Assembly (NCBI RefSeq): GCF_004793885.1
Contig: NZ_SRYG01000002.1
Span: 118,827 to 182,826 of the forward strand
Direction of reading: 5' to 3'
DNA: 64,000 nucleotides
From: Dubosiella muris
GTDB lineage: Bacteria > Bacillota_I > Bacilli_A > Erysipelotrichales > Erysipelotrichaceae
A model generated the notes under the pieces. The model saw nothing but the letters and a program-made list of their open reading frames with translations. It searched no databases and had not been told where the DNA came from. A program made the position numbers and the translations under genes. How positions within the stretch are numbered: position 1 is the stretch's first letter; each line of letters begins with the position of its first letter. Positions 34,300 through 44,634 of this stretch are shown here, piece after piece.

Positions 34300-36459
34300 C
34301 TATTCGCCTTTGTCTTCTTTGGCTTTTTGTTTGTCGTCGTGTTTTTTCGGACGAGGCAACAGCGCCTTCGCCGACACGTTGATTCGACCCTTGTTGTCGA
34401 TTTCCGTCACTTTGACGTCGATGATATCGCCAATCTTGAGCACATCCTCAACTTTCTCCACCCGGTTGTGCGAAATCTTGGACACGTGCAGCAAGCCGTC
34501 CGTGTGGCCAAACAAGTTCACAAACGCGCCGAATTTCTCCAGTCGAACGACTTTGGCCGCGTACACGTCGCCGACTTTGGCTTCGCGCACGATCTCCTTG
34601 ATCATTTCCTTGGCGTGGTCGATGGCCGCCTGATCGGTATGGTAAATCACGACCTGGCCATCGTCGTCGATGTCGATCTTCACATTGTCGCTTTCCGCGA
34701 TGATCTGGTTGATCATCTTGCCGCCCGGACCGATGACGATCGAGATCTTATCCGGGTCGATATGCATGATCGCGATCTTTGGCGCGTACGGCGACAATTC
34801 CGCTCTTGGCGCCGCGATAGCCTGCGCCATGTTGTCCAGAATTTCCAGCCGCGCCTTGTGGGCTTGCGCCAGCGCCTCCTCGAAGATCTCCTTCGTGATG
34901 CCGCTCACCTTGATATCCATTTGCAGCGCGGTAATGCCTTTCGCCGTGCCGGCCACTTTAAAGTCCATATCGCCAAAATGATCTTCCATGCCCTGGATAT
35001 CGGTCAGCACCGTGTACTGTCCGGTTTCCTCGTCCATGATCAATCCCATCGCGATGCCGGCAACCGGCGCTTTGATTGGCACACCCGCCGCCATCAGCGA
35101 CATCGTGCCCGCGCAAATACTCGCCTGCGAACTCGAACCGTTGCTTTCAAGAACGTCCGCCACCGTCCGAATCGTATACGGGAACTCGTCCACGCTTGGA
35201 AGCACTTGAAGCAACGCTCTTTCACCCAAGGCGCCATGGCCGATTTCCCGGCGTCCCGGCGATCCCATCCGGCCGGTTTCGCCGACGCTGTACGGCGGGA
35301 AATTATAATGATGCATAAAGCGTTTGGCTTCGACTTCCGTCAAATCGTCGATGATCTGGTTTTCGTTGAGGGCACCAAGTGTCGTTGTCGAAAGCACCTG
35401 CGTCTCCCCGCGCGTGAACATCGCGCTGCCATGGACGCGCGGAAGCAAGTCCACCTGGGAGTCCAGCGGACGAATCTCGTCGATCGCCCGTCCATCCGGA
35501 CGAATTTTATCCTCGACGATCAGCCGGCGCACTTCGTCAGCTTCGATGTTGTGGCAAATTTGTCCGACTTGCTTGAGTGTCAGCGCCTTTTCTTTTTCGC
35601 TTGGGTACTCCCTTTCTTCAAACGACGCCACCGCCTGCTCGGTCAGCTCGTCGATTTTGCCGTAGCGTTCCAGTTTTTCCTTGATGGAAACCGCTTCGCG
35701 AATCGCGGCTTCGAACCCGTCCCGGACTTCCTTTTCAACCGCCTCGTCGACATGGTACAGCGGGATCTCTCGTTTCGGCTTGCCGACCGCCGCGATAATC
35801 GTTTCCTGAAATTCGCACAGCTCCTTGACTTTTTGCTGTCCGAACATCAAAGCCGCCAGCATGTCTTCCTCGCTGACTTCCTTCGCGCCGGCTTCCACCA
35901 TGTTCAGGGCTTTCGCCGTGCCGGCCACCGTCAAGTCGATGTCACTTTTTTCCGCCTGCTCCGCGCTTGGATTGACGATGAACTCGCCATCCACGCGGCC
36001 GACTTTGACACCCGCGATCGGTCCGTTAAACGGAATGTCCGAAATGCAAAGCGCCAGCGACGCGCCCAGCATCGCCGCCATTTCCGCCGGCGCGTCCTGG
36101 TCCACGCTTAAAATGGTGTTCACGACTTGCACCTCGTTGCGGAAACCTTCCGCGAACAGCGGACGAATCGGCCGGTCGATCATGCGCGCGCTCAACGTGG
36201 CATGCTCGCTTGGACGGCCTTCCCTTCTTAAAAATCCACCCGGAATCTTACCAACCGAATACAGTTTTTCCTCAAAGCTGACAGTCAGCGGAAAAAAATC
36301 AATTCCTTCCTTCGGCGTATTGCTCGCGCAAGCCGTCGAAAGCGTTACCGTGTCCCCGTAGCGGATCACGACCGCGCCGTCGGCCTGCTTTGCGATTTCT
36401 CCTGTTTCCACGGTGATCCCCCGACCACCGAATTCATAATGAAACTCCTGTTTCGCCAT
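34300..36459 (-). CDS. pnp: Polyribonucleotide nucleotidyltransferase (PNPase)
   Basis: 719 residues. Two RNase PH cores (about 1-230 and 310-550; the second has the [15 protein letters not shown] phosphate-binding segment), a KH domain with [12 protein letters not shown] near 565 and a C-terminal S1 domain (about 625-690). It degrades RNA 3'-5' by phosphorolysis. The ATG at 36459 has GAGGTG upstream. It follows rpsO, the conserved rpsO-pnp pair, but a terminator lies between them. Confidence 0.97.
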   Translation of the reverse strand: MAKQEFHYEFGGRGITVETGEIAKQADGAVVIRYGDTVTLSTACASNTPKEGIDFFPLTVSFEEKLYSVGKIPGGFLRREGRPSEHATLSARMIDRPIRPLFAEGFRNEVQVVNTILSVDQDAPAEMAAMLGASLALCISDIPFNGPIAGVKVGRVDGEFIVNPSAEQAEKSDIDLTVAGTAKALNMVEAGAKEVSEEDMLAALMFGQQKVKELCEFQETIIAAVGKPKREIPLYHVDEAVEKEVRDGFEAAIREAVSIKEKLERYGKIDELTEQAVASFEEREYPSEKEKALTLKQVGQICHNIEADEVRRLIVEDKIRPDGRAIDEIRPLDSQVDLLPRVHGSAMFTRGETQVLSTTTLGALNENQIIDDLTEVEAKRFMHHYNFPPYSVGETGRMGSPGRREIGHGALGERALLQVLPSVDEFPYTIRTVADVLESNGSSSQASICAGTMSLMAAGVPIKAPVAGIAMGLIMDEETGQYTVLTDIQGMEDHFGDMDFKVAGTAKGITALQMDIKVSGITKEIFEEALAQAHKARLEILDNMAQAIAAPRAELSPYAPKIAIMHIDPDKISIVIGPGGKMINQIIAESDNVKIDIDDDGQVVIYHTDQAAIDHAKEMIKEIVREAKVGDVYAAKVVRLEKFGAFVNLFGHTDGLLHVSKISHNRVEKVEDVLKIGDIIDVKVTEIDNKGRINVSAKALLPRPKKHDDKQKAKEDKGE

Positions 36460-36506
36460 TTTTTCACCTCATTTTTCACAAATCAAATCTTATCATAGAA
36501 AAACGC

Positions 36507-36533
36507 AAAAAAAAAGCAATCGAAGCTTCGATT
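36507..36533 (-). terminator. rpsO terminator overlapping its stop codon
   Basis: AATCGAAG/CTTCGATT palindrome (36518-36533) followed by a long T run on the minus strand. The arm includes two bases of the rpsO stop codon. Confidence 0.8.
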
Positions 36534-36798
36534 ACTTTCTCAGTCCTAAACGGGCGATCAATGTTTTATACCGGTTCAGGTCTTCTTTTTTCAAGTAGTT
36601 CAACAAGTTTTTACGACGTCCAACCATCTTCATCAAACCACGCATCGAATGGTAGTCGTGTTTGTGTTCTTTGAAGTGCTCTGTCAGACGGTTGATTTGT
36701 TCTGTCAATACCGCGATTTGTACTTCTGGCGATCCCGTATCCCCTTCGTGGCGGGCGTACTCTTTCATGATCGCTTGTTTTTCTGCTTTCAGCAACAT
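36532..36798 (-). CDS. rpsO: 30S ribosomal protein S15
   Basis: 88 residues. [27 protein letters not shown] and the [16 protein letters not shown] end match S15, which nucleates the central domain of the 30S subunit through 16S helices 20-22. The start at 36798 has GGAGG at a good distance; the earlier in-frame ATG (36864) lacks family sequence and a ribosome site. Confidence 0.97.
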   Translation of the reverse strand: MLLKAEKQAIMKEYARHEGDTGSPEVQIAVLTEQINRLTEHFKEHKHDYHSMRGLMKMVGRRKNLLNYLKKEDLNRYKTLIARLGLRK

Positions 36799-36884
36799 GT
36801 TTGTTTCCTCCTGTAAATTGTATACCTTTTGAACCGAGTCGATGGTCGGAGTGTCCATAAACACAGTCCAAAATCCTTTATATC

Positions 36885-37976
36885 TTACTCGAACAACGCA
36901 AGAAAATCAACCAAAATCGAGTTCAATTTTTCCATCCCCGATTCCGTGGTTTTCAGCGCGCCGCGCTCAACCATCAAATCGCCGTCGTATTTCGCCAGCA
37001 AAGGCGCCGCCATTTCTTCCAGCCGCAAGCCGTACTTCTCAAAAAACGAAGCCAGATCCACGCCAAAACAAGTGCGAAGCCCCATCATGACCGCTTCAAA
37101 AGGCGCGTTCACCGGCTCGTATTCGGGACGGGGCCCCTTCTCAATGTACTCAAGCAAATCTGGCGCGTTCGTGTACCGTCTCCGGTTTTCCCGTCCGCTC
37201 GCTCCGCAGCCAATGCCGACAAAATCCTGGTCAAGCCAGTACGCCAAATTGTGGCGCGACAGTTTGCCGTCCCTGGCGAAGCTGCTAATCTCATAGTGAC
37301 AATAACCATGCGCCTTCATCGTCTGGACGATCCATTCGTATTCGTCCGCCTCCAGATCTTCATCCACCGCCTGCAAGCCTTGCCGGCCAAACACCGACCC
37401 TTCTTCCAAAATCAGCGAGTAAATCGACAAATGGGCGATGTCCAAACGGAAAAAACGCGCCAGATCGGCTTGGACGTCGGCCATCGACTGTCCCGGAACC
37501 GCGAACATCAAATCAATCGAAATGTTGTCGATGCCCGCTTCTTTGATCGCCTCGACCGCCTGCTCGATCAATGCCGGCGTATGATGGCGCCCAAGCTTTT
37601 CAATCGTTTTCGCGTTGAACGACTGCACGCCAAGCGAAATGCGGTTGACTTTGCACTGCCGGTACATTGCCAGCTTTTGGGCGCTTAGCGATTCCGGGTT
37701 GCATTCGACGGTTACTTCGCTTTGCGCGTGCAAATGCGGAAGCAAATCTTTAACCAGACGAAAAAACTGGCTGTCGGAAAGCACGGAAGGCGTGCCGCCC
37801 CCAATGTAAAGGGTGTCGATTTTCGTATCCGGCTCCAGCCGGCTTCGAATTTCCGCCCCGACAACGTCCAGCCATTGCTCGATTCGGGCGGCACTTGGAA
37901 CCGTGCGGAAGAAATCGCAATACGGGCACACGCTGGCGCAAAACGGAACGTGGATATACCAGGAAGCGGGCGTCAT
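36885..37976 (-). CDS. hemW: HemW, radical SAM heme chaperone
   Basis: 363 residues. The radical SAM motif CASVCPYC (CxxxCxxC) near residue 15, GGGTPS and NPES segments and the C-terminal HemN-like domain identify HemW. It was long annotated as oxygen-independent coproporphyrinogen oxidase, but members with this motif spacing bind heme. The start overlaps the lepA stop by four bases (37973-37976), preserving the lepA-hemW pair of Bacillus. Confidence 0.93.
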   Translation of the reverse strand: MTPASWYIHVPFCASVCPYCDFFRTVPSAARIEQWLDVVGAEIRSRLEPDTKIDTLYIGGGTPSVLSDSQFFRLVKDLLPHLHAQSEVTVECNPESLSAQKLAMYRQCKVNRISLGVQSFNAKTIEKLGRHHTPALIEQAVEAIKEAGIDNISIDLMFAVPGQSMADVQADLARFFRLDIAHLSIYSLILEEGSVFGRQGLQAVDEDLEADEYEWIVQTMKAHGYCHYEISSFARDGKLSRHNLAYWLDQDFVGIGCGASGRENRRRYTNAPDLLEYIEKGPRPEYEPVNAPFEAVMMGLRTCFGVDLASFFEKYGLRLEEMAAPLLAKYDGDLMVERGALKTTESGMEKLNSILVDFLALFE

Positions 37977-39778
37977 CCTTCGTCGTCCATCGACAAAACC
38001 GCCATGAACGCCTCTTGCGGAATTTCCACGGAGCCGACCATCTTCATGCGTTTCTTTCCTTCTTTTTGCTTTTCCAGCAGTTTTTTCTTTCGCGAAATGT
38101 CCCCTCCATAGCATTTGGCGAGCACGTTTTTGCGCAGCGCCTTAATGTTGGTGCGGGCGATGATCTTGCCGCCAATCGCCGCCTGGACCGGGATTTCGAA
38201 TTGCTGCTTTGGAATGAGATCCTTGAGCTTGACCGTCATCGCGTTGCCGCGGTGGTAGGCGAAATCCTTGAAAACGATCGTCGACAGCGCGTCGACGATT
38301 TGCCCATTCAGCAAAATATCCATTTTCACAAGCTTGGATGGCCGGTATTGCGAAAACGCGTAGTCGATGCTCGCGTAGCCTTTTGTGCTCGATTTCATCT
38401 TGTCGAAGAAGTCGTAAATGATTTCCGACAGCGGAATCTCGTACGTCAGCTCCATGCGCAGCTCGTCCAGCACTTGCATGTCGACGTATTCTCCCCGCTT
38501 TTTCTGGCACAAGTCCATAATGGCGCCGACGTATTCTTTCGGCACCATGATTTGCGCCTTCACATACGGCTCTTCGATCCGGTCGATGTTTTGAGGGGCC
38601 GGCAGCGCGGCCGGGTTGTCGACGGAAATCATCGTCCCGTCGGTTTTGTACACATGGTAAATAACCGAAGGGCTCGTCGCGATCAAATTGAGGTTGTATT
38701 CGCGCTCCAGCCGTTCCTCGATCACATCCATATGAAGCAAGCCTAAAAATCCGCACCGGAAGCCGAACCCGAGCGCCTGCGACGTTTCCGGCTCGTATTG
38801 GAGCGCCGCGTCGTTGAGCTTGAGCTTGGCGAGCGCCTCCTTCAAATCGTCGTAGCGGGCGTTGTCGACCGGATACAAGCCGCAATACACCATCGGCTGC
38901 ATTTGCCGATATCCTTGCAGCGGCGCGTTCGCGGGCTCGTCGACTTTTGTGATCGTGTCGCCGACCCGCACGTCTTCGATGCTTTTGATCGCCGCGCTGA
39001 TCCAGCCGACATCGCCGGTATTGAGCTGGTCTTCCACGACTTCTTTTGGCGTCCGCACGCCGACCTCGATCACTTCGTATTCCGCGCCGGTCGCCATAAA
39101 GCGGATTTTGTCTTTGGGCTTGATGGAGCCGTTTTTCACGCTAATGTAGGCGATGACGCCCCGGTAGGGGTCGTACAAAGAGTCGAACACAAGCGCCTGA
39201 AGCGGCTGGTCCGGACTTCCCGAAGGGGCCGGCAGCTTGGCGACGATTTGCTCAAGCACTTCTTCGACGTTCAATCCCGACTTGGCCGAGATTTCGACCG
39301 CCTCGGAGCAATCCAGTCCGATCAAGTCCTCGATTTCCTGTTTGACGACATCCGGCTGGGCGCTTGGCAAATCGACTTTGTTGAGCACCGGCAGGATTTC
39401 CAAGTCGTTTTCCAAAGCCAGGTACACGTTGGCCAGCGTTTGGGCCTGCACCCCTTGGGCGGCGTCCACGACAAGCACCGCCCCGTCGCAGGCGGCCAGG
39501 GACCGGGACACCTCGTAGGTGAAATCGACATGGCCCGGAGTGTCGATCAAATGAAATAAATAGTCTTCGCCGTTTTTGGCGTGGTAAACGAGCTGTACGG
39601 CGTTGAGCTTGATCGTGATGCCCCGTTCCCGCTCCAGCTCCATCGAATCCAGCAGCTGGTCTTTCATTTCCCGTTTCTCGACGGTGTCTGTCAGCTCGAG
39701 GATCCGATCCGCCAACGTGGATTTTCCATGATCAATGTGGGCGATAATGGAAAAGTTGCGAATATGCGATTGTTCCAT
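37973..39778 (-). CDS. lepA: Elongation factor 4 (LepA)
   Basis: 601 residues, the normal length. GTPase motifs [23 protein letters not shown] and [10 protein letters not shown], then EF-G-like domains II, III and V and the LepA-specific C-terminus (about 490-600). It back-translocates or remodels stalled ribosomes. The ATG at 39778 follows a GGAG-type site. First gene of lepA-hemW. Confidence 0.97.
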   Translation of the reverse strand: MEQSHIRNFSIIAHIDHGKSTLADRILELTDTVEKREMKDQLLDSMELERERGITIKLNAVQLVYHAKNGEDYLFHLIDTPGHVDFTYEVSRSLAACDGAVLVVDAAQGVQAQTLANVYLALENDLEILPVLNKVDLPSAQPDVVKQEIEDLIGLDCSEAVEISAKSGLNVEEVLEQIVAKLPAPSGSPDQPLQALVFDSLYDPYRGVIAYISVKNGSIKPKDKIRFMATGAEYEVIEVGVRTPKEVVEDQLNTGDVGWISAAIKSIEDVRVGDTITKVDEPANAPLQGYRQMQPMVYCGLYPVDNARYDDLKEALAKLKLNDAALQYEPETSQALGFGFRCGFLGLLHMDVIEERLEREYNLNLIATSPSVIYHVYKTDGTMISVDNPAALPAPQNIDRIEEPYVKAQIMVPKEYVGAIMDLCQKKRGEYVDMQVLDELRMELTYEIPLSEIIYDFFDKMKSSTKGYASIDYAFSQYRPSKLVKMDILLNGQIVDALSTIVFKDFAYHRGNAMTVKLKDLIPKQQFEIPVQAAIGGKIIARTNIKALRKNVLAKCYGGDISRKKKLLEKQKEGKKRMKMVGSVEIPQEAFMAVLSMDDEG

Positions 39779-39807
39779 GGAACAGTTTCTCCTTTCAAAA
39801 TTGCGTT

Positions 39808-40740
39808 TTACTGGGCGGTTTCGCCGACAAGGCTTCTTCCTTGTCCGTTAATAAAATCGCGAATCGCCATCTTGGGTTTGCCTTCCAGCTGGCACGTTTT
39901 CAAGTGAAGTTTTCCTTGGTGCAGCTCCAGGCACAACGATTTCTTGTCCGGCTGGGAAAACAGACCGCACGTCGTGTTGTCCGCCGGAATATATTCATAG
40001 TCGTAAATTTTCAGCTTTCGGCCTTTGACGAGAACATATGCGCCCGGCTCGTCGCTGAGCGCGCGGATTTGACGAACAATCGAGTCGTCCGTCGACGTCA
40101 AATCCAGATGCTCTTCCTCGCGGGTGAGAATCGGCGCGAAGGTCGCCTTTTCCTCATCCTGCTCGACAAACACCGCTTGTCCGCTCAGCAGGACAGGCAG
40201 GTTTCGTTTCAATAGCGTGGCCGCCGCGTCCCCCATTTTCAAAAACAGCGAAGTGCTCGTGTCTGTCGGCGCAATCGCGATTCGTTCCACATCCAAAACC
40301 GGTCCCGCGTCCATTTTGCGCACCATTTTCATCAAAGTCATGCCGCTTTCCGTGTCGCCATGCATAATGGCGCGCTGGATTGGCGCCCCGCCCCGGTACG
40401 CCGGCAGCAGCGAGCCATGCAAATTGACGCATCCAAACGCAGGATGGTCGAGAACGCATTGCGGAACAAGCTGGCCATAGGCGCATGTCACGATCAAATC
40501 GCAAGGCGTGCCAACGACTTTTTCGCAGTCGTCTTTGATCCGGACCGGCTGAAACACCTCGATTCCGTGTCGTTTCGCCACTTGCTTGACCGCCGACTCG
40601 ACCAGCATCTGCTTGCGTCCGGTTTTTTTGTCCGGCTGCGTCACTACGAGATCCACAATGACATCGCTGTCGAGCAACGCTTCCAGAACCGTCGCGGCAA
40701 TGGGAGGCGTCCCCATAAATATGACATGTTTTTTTTCCAT
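39808..40740 (-). CDS. fmt: Methionyl-tRNA formyltransferase
   Basis: 310 residues. [19 protein letters not shown] opening, the tetrahydrofolate-site segment [20 protein letters not shown] and the DAGPVLD segment are diagnostic. It formylates initiator Met-tRNA. An ATG at 40752 is also in frame, but AAAGGA is better spaced for 40740. In Bacillus fmt is next to priA and def; here it sits where gpr and spoIIP would be. Confidence 0.95.
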   Translation of the reverse strand: MEKKHVIFMGTPPIAATVLEALLDSDVIVDLVVTQPDKKTGRKQMLVESAVKQVAKRHGIEVFQPVRIKDDCEKVVGTPCDLIVTCAYGQLVPQCVLDHPAFGCVNLHGSLLPAYRGGAPIQRAIMHGDTESGMTLMKMVRKMDAGPVLDVERIAIAPTDTSTSLFLKMGDAAATLLKRNLPVLLSGQAVFVEQDEEKATFAPILTREEEHLDLTSTDDSIVRQIRALSDEPGAYVLVKGRKLKIYDYEYIPADNTTCGLFSQPDKKSLCLELHQGKLHLKTCQLEGKPKMAIRDFINGQGRSLVGETAQ

Positions 40741-40792
40741 TTTTTGTCCCATCCTTTCGTTTGGCTGTCGTTGTCTTTCGACCGCACAACGT

Positions 40793-40821
40793 ATTATACC
40801 TGAATTTTTCGAACTTGTGTT
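40793..40821 (-). promoter_or_regulatory. Possible fmt promoter overlapping the rpsT promoter
   Basis: TATAAT on the minus strand (40793-40798) with a weak AACACA 17 bp upstream. The -35 overlaps the -35 of the divergent rpsT promoter. Confidence 0.45.
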
Positions 40822-40848
40822 GCTTTTGAAATCAAATTTTGCTATAAT
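40820..40848 (+). promoter_or_regulatory. rpsT promoter (extended -10)
   Basis: TTGCTT, 17-bp spacer, TATAAT preceded by TGC. Confidence 0.75.
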
Positions 40849-40880
40849 CTCAATGCATTTATGTCAGGAGGTGTACAACC

Positions 40881-41147
40881 ATGCCACAAATCAAATCACA
40901 AATGAAACGTGTGAAAACCAACAATAAAGCACACAAGTTGATCGTGTCGAAAAAATCGGCTTTGAAAACAGCGATCAAAAAAGTGCTTGCCGCCGTTGAA
41001 GCCAATGATAAAGAAGCCGCTGTGAAAGCTTTCGCAGACTGCACTTCGAAACTTGACAAAGCGGTCGCAAAAGGCGTTCATCATAAAAACTATGCGAACC
41101 GTCAAAAAGCACGTCTGGCAAAATTGATCAACTCGATCGAAGGTTAA
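40881..41147 (+). CDS. rpsT: 30S ribosomal protein S20
   Basis: 88 residues, Lys/Ala-rich helical protein with MPQIKSQMKRVKTNNKA and the VHKNAANRKKSRL-type end (here GVHHKNYANRQKARLAKL). It binds 16S rRNA early in 30S assembly. The ATG at 40881 follows AGGAGGTG. Monocistronic with a strong promoter and terminator, and convergent with holA. Confidence 0.96.
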   Translation: MPQIKSQMKRVKTNNKAHKLIVSKKSALKTAIKKVLAAVEANDKEAAVKAFADCTSKLDKAVAKGVHHKNYANRQKARLAKLINSIEG

Positions 41148-41171
41148 TTCCTGACGTGTTCCTGTACCGTT

Positions 41172-41199
41172 GCGATATCGTGGATATCGCTTTTTTTTT
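41172..41199 (+). terminator. rpsT terminator
   Basis: GCGATATC/GATATCGC stem with a GTG loop, then T9. Confidence 0.9.
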
Positions 41200-41205
41200 A
41201 TTTTC

Positions 41206-41233
41206 AAAAAGCCGGAAAATCCAGTTCCCGGCT
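41206..41233 (-). terminator. holA terminator, abutting its stop codon
   Basis: AGCCGG/CCGGCT stem (41210-41215 with 41228-41233), T5 on the minus strand. The last stem base is the last base of the holA stop codon. Confidence 0.8.
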
Positions 41234-42165
41234 TATTTCATCATCAGCGAAAGCGCGAAGTTCTCAAATCCCTCGTCTTTGTCGATTTTTCCGCTTTTCA
41301 TATTTTGGTCGAGATCGGCGAGTTTTTCCAGCCAGTCAAGCAACGCGTCGGGATCGAAACGGCTTGCCTTGCGCATCGAAAGCTGCACCCGGTACGGATG
41401 GGCTTTCAGCGTCTGGGCAATTTCCTCTTTTCCCAGCTGCCGGTCCATCAGCACGCGCACTTGAAACAAAAAGCGGATTTGCGAAGCGATTAGCGCGGTA
41501 ATCGCCACAGTTTCCATATTTTGCGCGCGAAAATTCCGGTAATACGCCATCAAAAGCAAGCCGTTTTGATCAAACAAGGCATCTGTCATTTTAAACACGT
41601 CGTCGATCGGCTCGTTGACCATGAGCGCTTTGACGTCGGCAAGACCGACTTCCCCGGCGTAAATGGAAAGCTTCTCGATCTCGCTGCGAATGCGCAAGGC
41701 GTCCATCCCGATATGGCTCGTAAAATAGCGCAGCGCCTCCCCGTCCATTTTCAATCCGGCTTCTGTCATCGCCTCCCGAATGTAGCCGGGCTGGTTTTTT
41801 TGATCCAGACGAATGCAGGCGAAAACCTGCGCGCCTTGCGCCAGCGCCTTGACCGCTTTTTTCCGCTGGTCGATTTTCTCGCTCGGGACGCAAAACACGA
41901 CAATCTCGTCGGTGTCCTTGCGTTTTACAAACGCGTCCAAATCGTACGTCGTGGTGTTTCGCGCGCTCAAAAACGTCGCGTTCTGGATCACGATCATCTT
42001 TTCCTCGTCAAAAATCGAATGCGAATCCATTTCTTCCAGCACGGCTTCCATCGGATCCTGCAACGCGTCGTACGTCGACACCGTTTCCATGTTGTGCTTT
42101 TTTTTCAACGCCGCCACTTTCATGCTCATGCGCGAAGCGTCGGTTCCATGCAGTATATAAATCAT
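41233..42165 (-). CDS. holA: DNA polymerase III subunit delta
   Basis: 310 residues. An N-terminal AAA-like fold beginning MIYILHGTDASRMSMKVAALKK, without a functional P-loop as expected for delta, and a C-terminal helical collar (about 200-310). It opens the beta clamp in the clamp loader. The start at 42165 is at the family position; the upstream extension overlaps comEC and was dropped. Last gene of comEA-comEC-holA, the Bacillus order. Confidence 0.9.
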   Translation of the reverse strand: MIYILHGTDASRMSMKVAALKKKHNMETVSTYDALQDPMEAVLEEMDSHSIFDEEKMIVIQNATFLSARNTTTYDLDAFVKRKDTDEIVVFCVPSEKIDQRKKAVKALAQGAQVFACIRLDQKNQPGYIREAMTEAGLKMDGEALRYFTSHIGMDALRIRSEIEKLSIYAGEVGLADVKALMVNEPIDDVFKMTDALFDQNGLLLMAYYRNFRAQNMETVAITALIASQIRFLFQVRVLMDRQLGKEEIAQTLKAHPYRVQLSMRKASRFDPDALLDWLEKLADLDQNMKSGKIDKDEGFENFALSLMMK

Positions 42166-42196
42166 GGTTTCAGTATGCCTGAAATCGGCGCGCAAA

Positions 42197-44092
42197 TCAA
42201 CCGCGATCCAGCATCCCGATCTTTCCTTTCGCGCTTTCCACAAAACAAAAGCGTCCGAGCGAAAAAATATGGACCATTCCATCGTCTTTGGTCATGAGCG
42301 TGTCGATTTCCAAATTTCGCAAATTCTGAATGACCCGCGGATGCGGATGGCCGTACCGGTTGTTTTCACCAACCGAAATCAGGGCGAGTTGCGGATTGGT
42401 TTGCGCCAGAAAGGAAAAATCCGAGCTTGTTTGCGAGCCATGATGCCCCAGCTTCAAAACATCGACTTTTGACAAGTCGTATTGTTTTAGAAGCTGCCGC
42501 TCGATTTCGACGCCGGCGTCCCCCATCCACAAATAGTCGATGCCATCATACGAAAAGTAGCTCACGATGCTTTCGTCGTTTTCCTCCTGGACTTCACGCG
42601 CGGGCAGCAGCGAAACAAACGGATAGTCCACATCGACTCGCTCATCTCGACTCGTCACGATTTGCCGTACCGGTATTTGTTTTTGGAGTTCCTCCACGCC
42701 GCCGCTGTGATCGAAATCATTATGGGTCACGACCACCGCGTCCAGCTGTCGGATGCCTCGCGAACGCAAAAACGGCACGATCACGGTGGCTACGTTGTCC
42801 CGAAAGACGTTTTGTCCCGCGTCAATCAACACGGCGCTTTTTTGAAACGGCTCCACGAGCAGCGCGCAGTCGCCCTGCCCGATGTCGAGCATGTAAACAT
42901 GGAAAAAGGGATCGAAAAACAAACTGGCCGCCAGCACGCCAAACGACAGCAAGCCGGTCCGAATCGTTTTTTTCCAAGACGCGCCCAACAGCACGCAAGC
43001 CAGAAAACAAAGCGCGCACGCAAGAAAGGGGATCGTCGAACGAATCGTCCACGTCAGCCACGTCTGGTCGGGCAGGCGCTTCAGCCACGCCAGCCACGGC
43101 CAGGAAACGGGCAGCAGCGAAGCGATCAAAAGCAAGGCATAGCCTTTTTTGAACACCCCCGTCAGCACGAGCGCGACCAAATCCAGCTGCGAAAAGAAGA
43201 GCACCTGCAAAAGGGCAAGCGCCAAAAGCTGAACCGCTTTTTGGTTTCGACCGCTCCATCCTTTTTGATGGATCCATGTCCAGAGAACGGGGACGACGAG
43301 CACAAGATCAAGCGCGCCGGCCGGCCGAAGCAGGACATAGCCAATCATGGGCCACGCGAAAGCCAGACGCCAGTCATCGGTATGCCATTTCGTCAGCTGG
43401 ACAAGTGTAAGCCGAATCAAAGCCGGATGAAAAAAGAAAAAGATTCCATATCCGATCACGCCAAACGCCGTCAGCGGTCTGGACCAGCTTGAACCAAACC
43501 GGCGCCGCATCCATCGCTCTCCAAAACAAAAGAGCGTGACAAGCGGAAGACCAAGGGTGGCAAAAAACGACTCCTTCTCGGCGATGCCATACAACGCCCC
43601 CAGCAAAAACGGATCGTCCCGGGCTTGCAATGACCGGAAAATCCGAGCTTGTACCGAGTTGGAGGCGGCAATCAAAACCGGATCGCGCGCGTACAGTTCC
43701 ACCCCTTGTTTGGCCATGTGCGCCTCAAAGGAAAAAAGGGAAAGATTATGAAGCGAATGAATCGGCTCAAGCGTCTGGACCGCGTAGCGGTCCCCATATG
43801 CCGCGTTTGGCACCTGGTAGAGAACGATTTTCGCTCGTCCGTTTCTTGCCAGAGCGTAATTCGCCTTGACTTCGTAGACGGTGTATTCGCCCGGCTTCGC
43901 TTCGGCGCTGGCGCACGAAAATCCGAGCCGAAGCAAAGCGAGTCCCAAAAACAAGGCGCTTGTCCACGTTTTCGGAAAGCGGAACGCGAAATACAAGCTG
44001 GCGAAGCCACAAAAAAACAAGCAGTAAAACGGGTCGAGCATCGCGGAAAGCCAGACGCCCAGTCCGACAAGCAGCCAGGCGTTCACAAGCAA
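42197..44092 (-). CDS. comEC: DNA internalisation protein ComEC/Rec2
   Basis: 631 residues, shorter than the 750-800 of Bacillus ComEC. Hydrophobic segments occupy about 5-70 and 170-430, and the FLLGALYGIAEK segment marks the competence domain. The C-terminal metallo-beta-lactamase-like domain (about 385-625) starts at YMLDIGQGDCALLVE and has THNDFDHSGG and KLGHHGSQTSS. The channel passes single-stranded DNA into the cytoplasm. The N-terminal OB part looks shortened. Overlaps comEA by ten bases. Confidence 0.9.
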   Translation of the reverse strand: MLVNAWLLVGLGVWLSAMLDPFYCLFFCGFASLYFAFRFPKTWTSALFLGLALLRLGFSCASAEAKPGEYTVYEVKANYALARNGRAKIVLYQVPNAAYGDRYAVQTLEPIHSLHNLSLFSFEAHMAKQGVELYARDPVLIAASNSVQARIFRSLQARDDPFLLGALYGIAEKESFFATLGLPLVTLFCFGERWMRRRFGSSWSRPLTAFGVIGYGIFFFFHPALIRLTLVQLTKWHTDDWRLAFAWPMIGYVLLRPAGALDLVLVVPVLWTWIHQKGWSGRNQKAVQLLALALLQVLFFSQLDLVALVLTGVFKKGYALLLIASLLPVSWPWLAWLKRLPDQTWLTWTIRSTIPFLACALCFLACVLLGASWKKTIRTGLLSFGVLAASLFFDPFFHVYMLDIGQGDCALLVEPFQKSAVLIDAGQNVFRDNVATVIVPFLRSRGIRQLDAVVVTHNDFDHSGGVEELQKQIPVRQIVTSRDERVDVDYPFVSLLPAREVQEENDESIVSYFSYDGIDYLWMGDAGVEIERQLLKQYDLSKVDVLKLGHHGSQTSSDFSFLAQTNPQLALISVGENNRYGHPHPRVIQNLRNLEIDTLMTKDDGMVHIFSLGRFCFVESAKGKIGMLDRG

Positions 44093-44565
44093 ATTTGCTC
44101 CTTGATTTTTTCAAACATCTTCTCGCCGATGCCTTTCACGTTTTGAATGTCCTCCAGCGCTTGAAAAGGCGTCTGCTCGCGGTACTCGATAATTCGCGCG
44201 GCGATGGCCGGACCGACGCCAGGCAGCGTCTGCAGCTGTTCGCTGCTCGCGGCGTTGATGGATACAAGCGCGGCCTGCGTTGGATCCGCCAGCGGGATCA
44301 CGATCAAATCGTCGGGGCGCAGTTCGGCCATCAAGGCGACGCGGGAGAGATCGGCGTTTTCATGCAAGCCACCCGCTTCCTCAATCGCGTCTTCGACGGT
44401 CGCGCCCGTTGGCAGTTCGTATGTCCCTGGATTTTGGATTCCTCCTTTGATTTCAATGCGGACGTGGCGCGAGCCCGGTCGTTCCAGCCGGACCGGTTCA
44501 TAGCGGCCGGCCAGCGCGTAGCTGAACATGAGCAGCAGCAAAAGGGTTAAAATTTTTTTCGTCAT
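44083..44565 (-). CDS. comEA: Competence DNA receptor ComEA
   Basis: 160 residues. N-terminal signal anchor MTKKILTLLLLLMFSYALAG, a SLBB domain (about 35-95, with GGIQNPGTYELPTGATV) and a C-terminal helix-hairpin-helix pair (about 100-160) with NAASSEQLQTLPGVGPAIAARII. It binds double-stranded DNA at the membrane and hands it to ComEC. comEB is absent between them. The ATG at 44565 sits 15 bases after the greA terminator T run, with AAGG almost touching it. A TTG at 44613 would place the start inside that terminator. Confidence 0.92.
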   Translation of the reverse strand: MTKKILTLLLLLMFSYALAGRYEPVRLERPGSRHVRIEIKGGIQNPGTYELPTGATVEDAIEEAGGLHENADLSRVALMAELRPDDLIVIPLADPTQAALVSINAASSEQLQTLPGVGPAIAARIIEYREQTPFQALEDIQNVKGIGEKMFEKIKEQICL

Positions 44566-44580
44566 ACCTTTATATACGAC

Positions 44581-44611
44581 AAAAAAGGAGAAAACCGGAC
44601 ATTTTTTCTCC
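44581..44611 (-). terminator. greA terminator just before comEA
   Basis: GGAGAAAA/TTTTCTCC stem, nine-base loop and T6 on the minus strand, leaving only 15 bases before the comEA ATG. Confidence 0.8.
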
Positions 44612-44634
44612 AATTTTCTCCATTTTTTCTTTTT

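Noticed and set aside
34327-36111. 594-codon open frame on the plus strand
   Set aside because: It is antisense to pnp, has no recognisable domain, is Arg/His/Asp-rich as expected from reading a coding strand backwards, and has no ribosome site.
36799-36864. Upstream extension of rpsO
   Set aside because: S15 starts at MLLKAEKQ in the family, and the Shine-Dalgarno GGAGG is placed for 36798.
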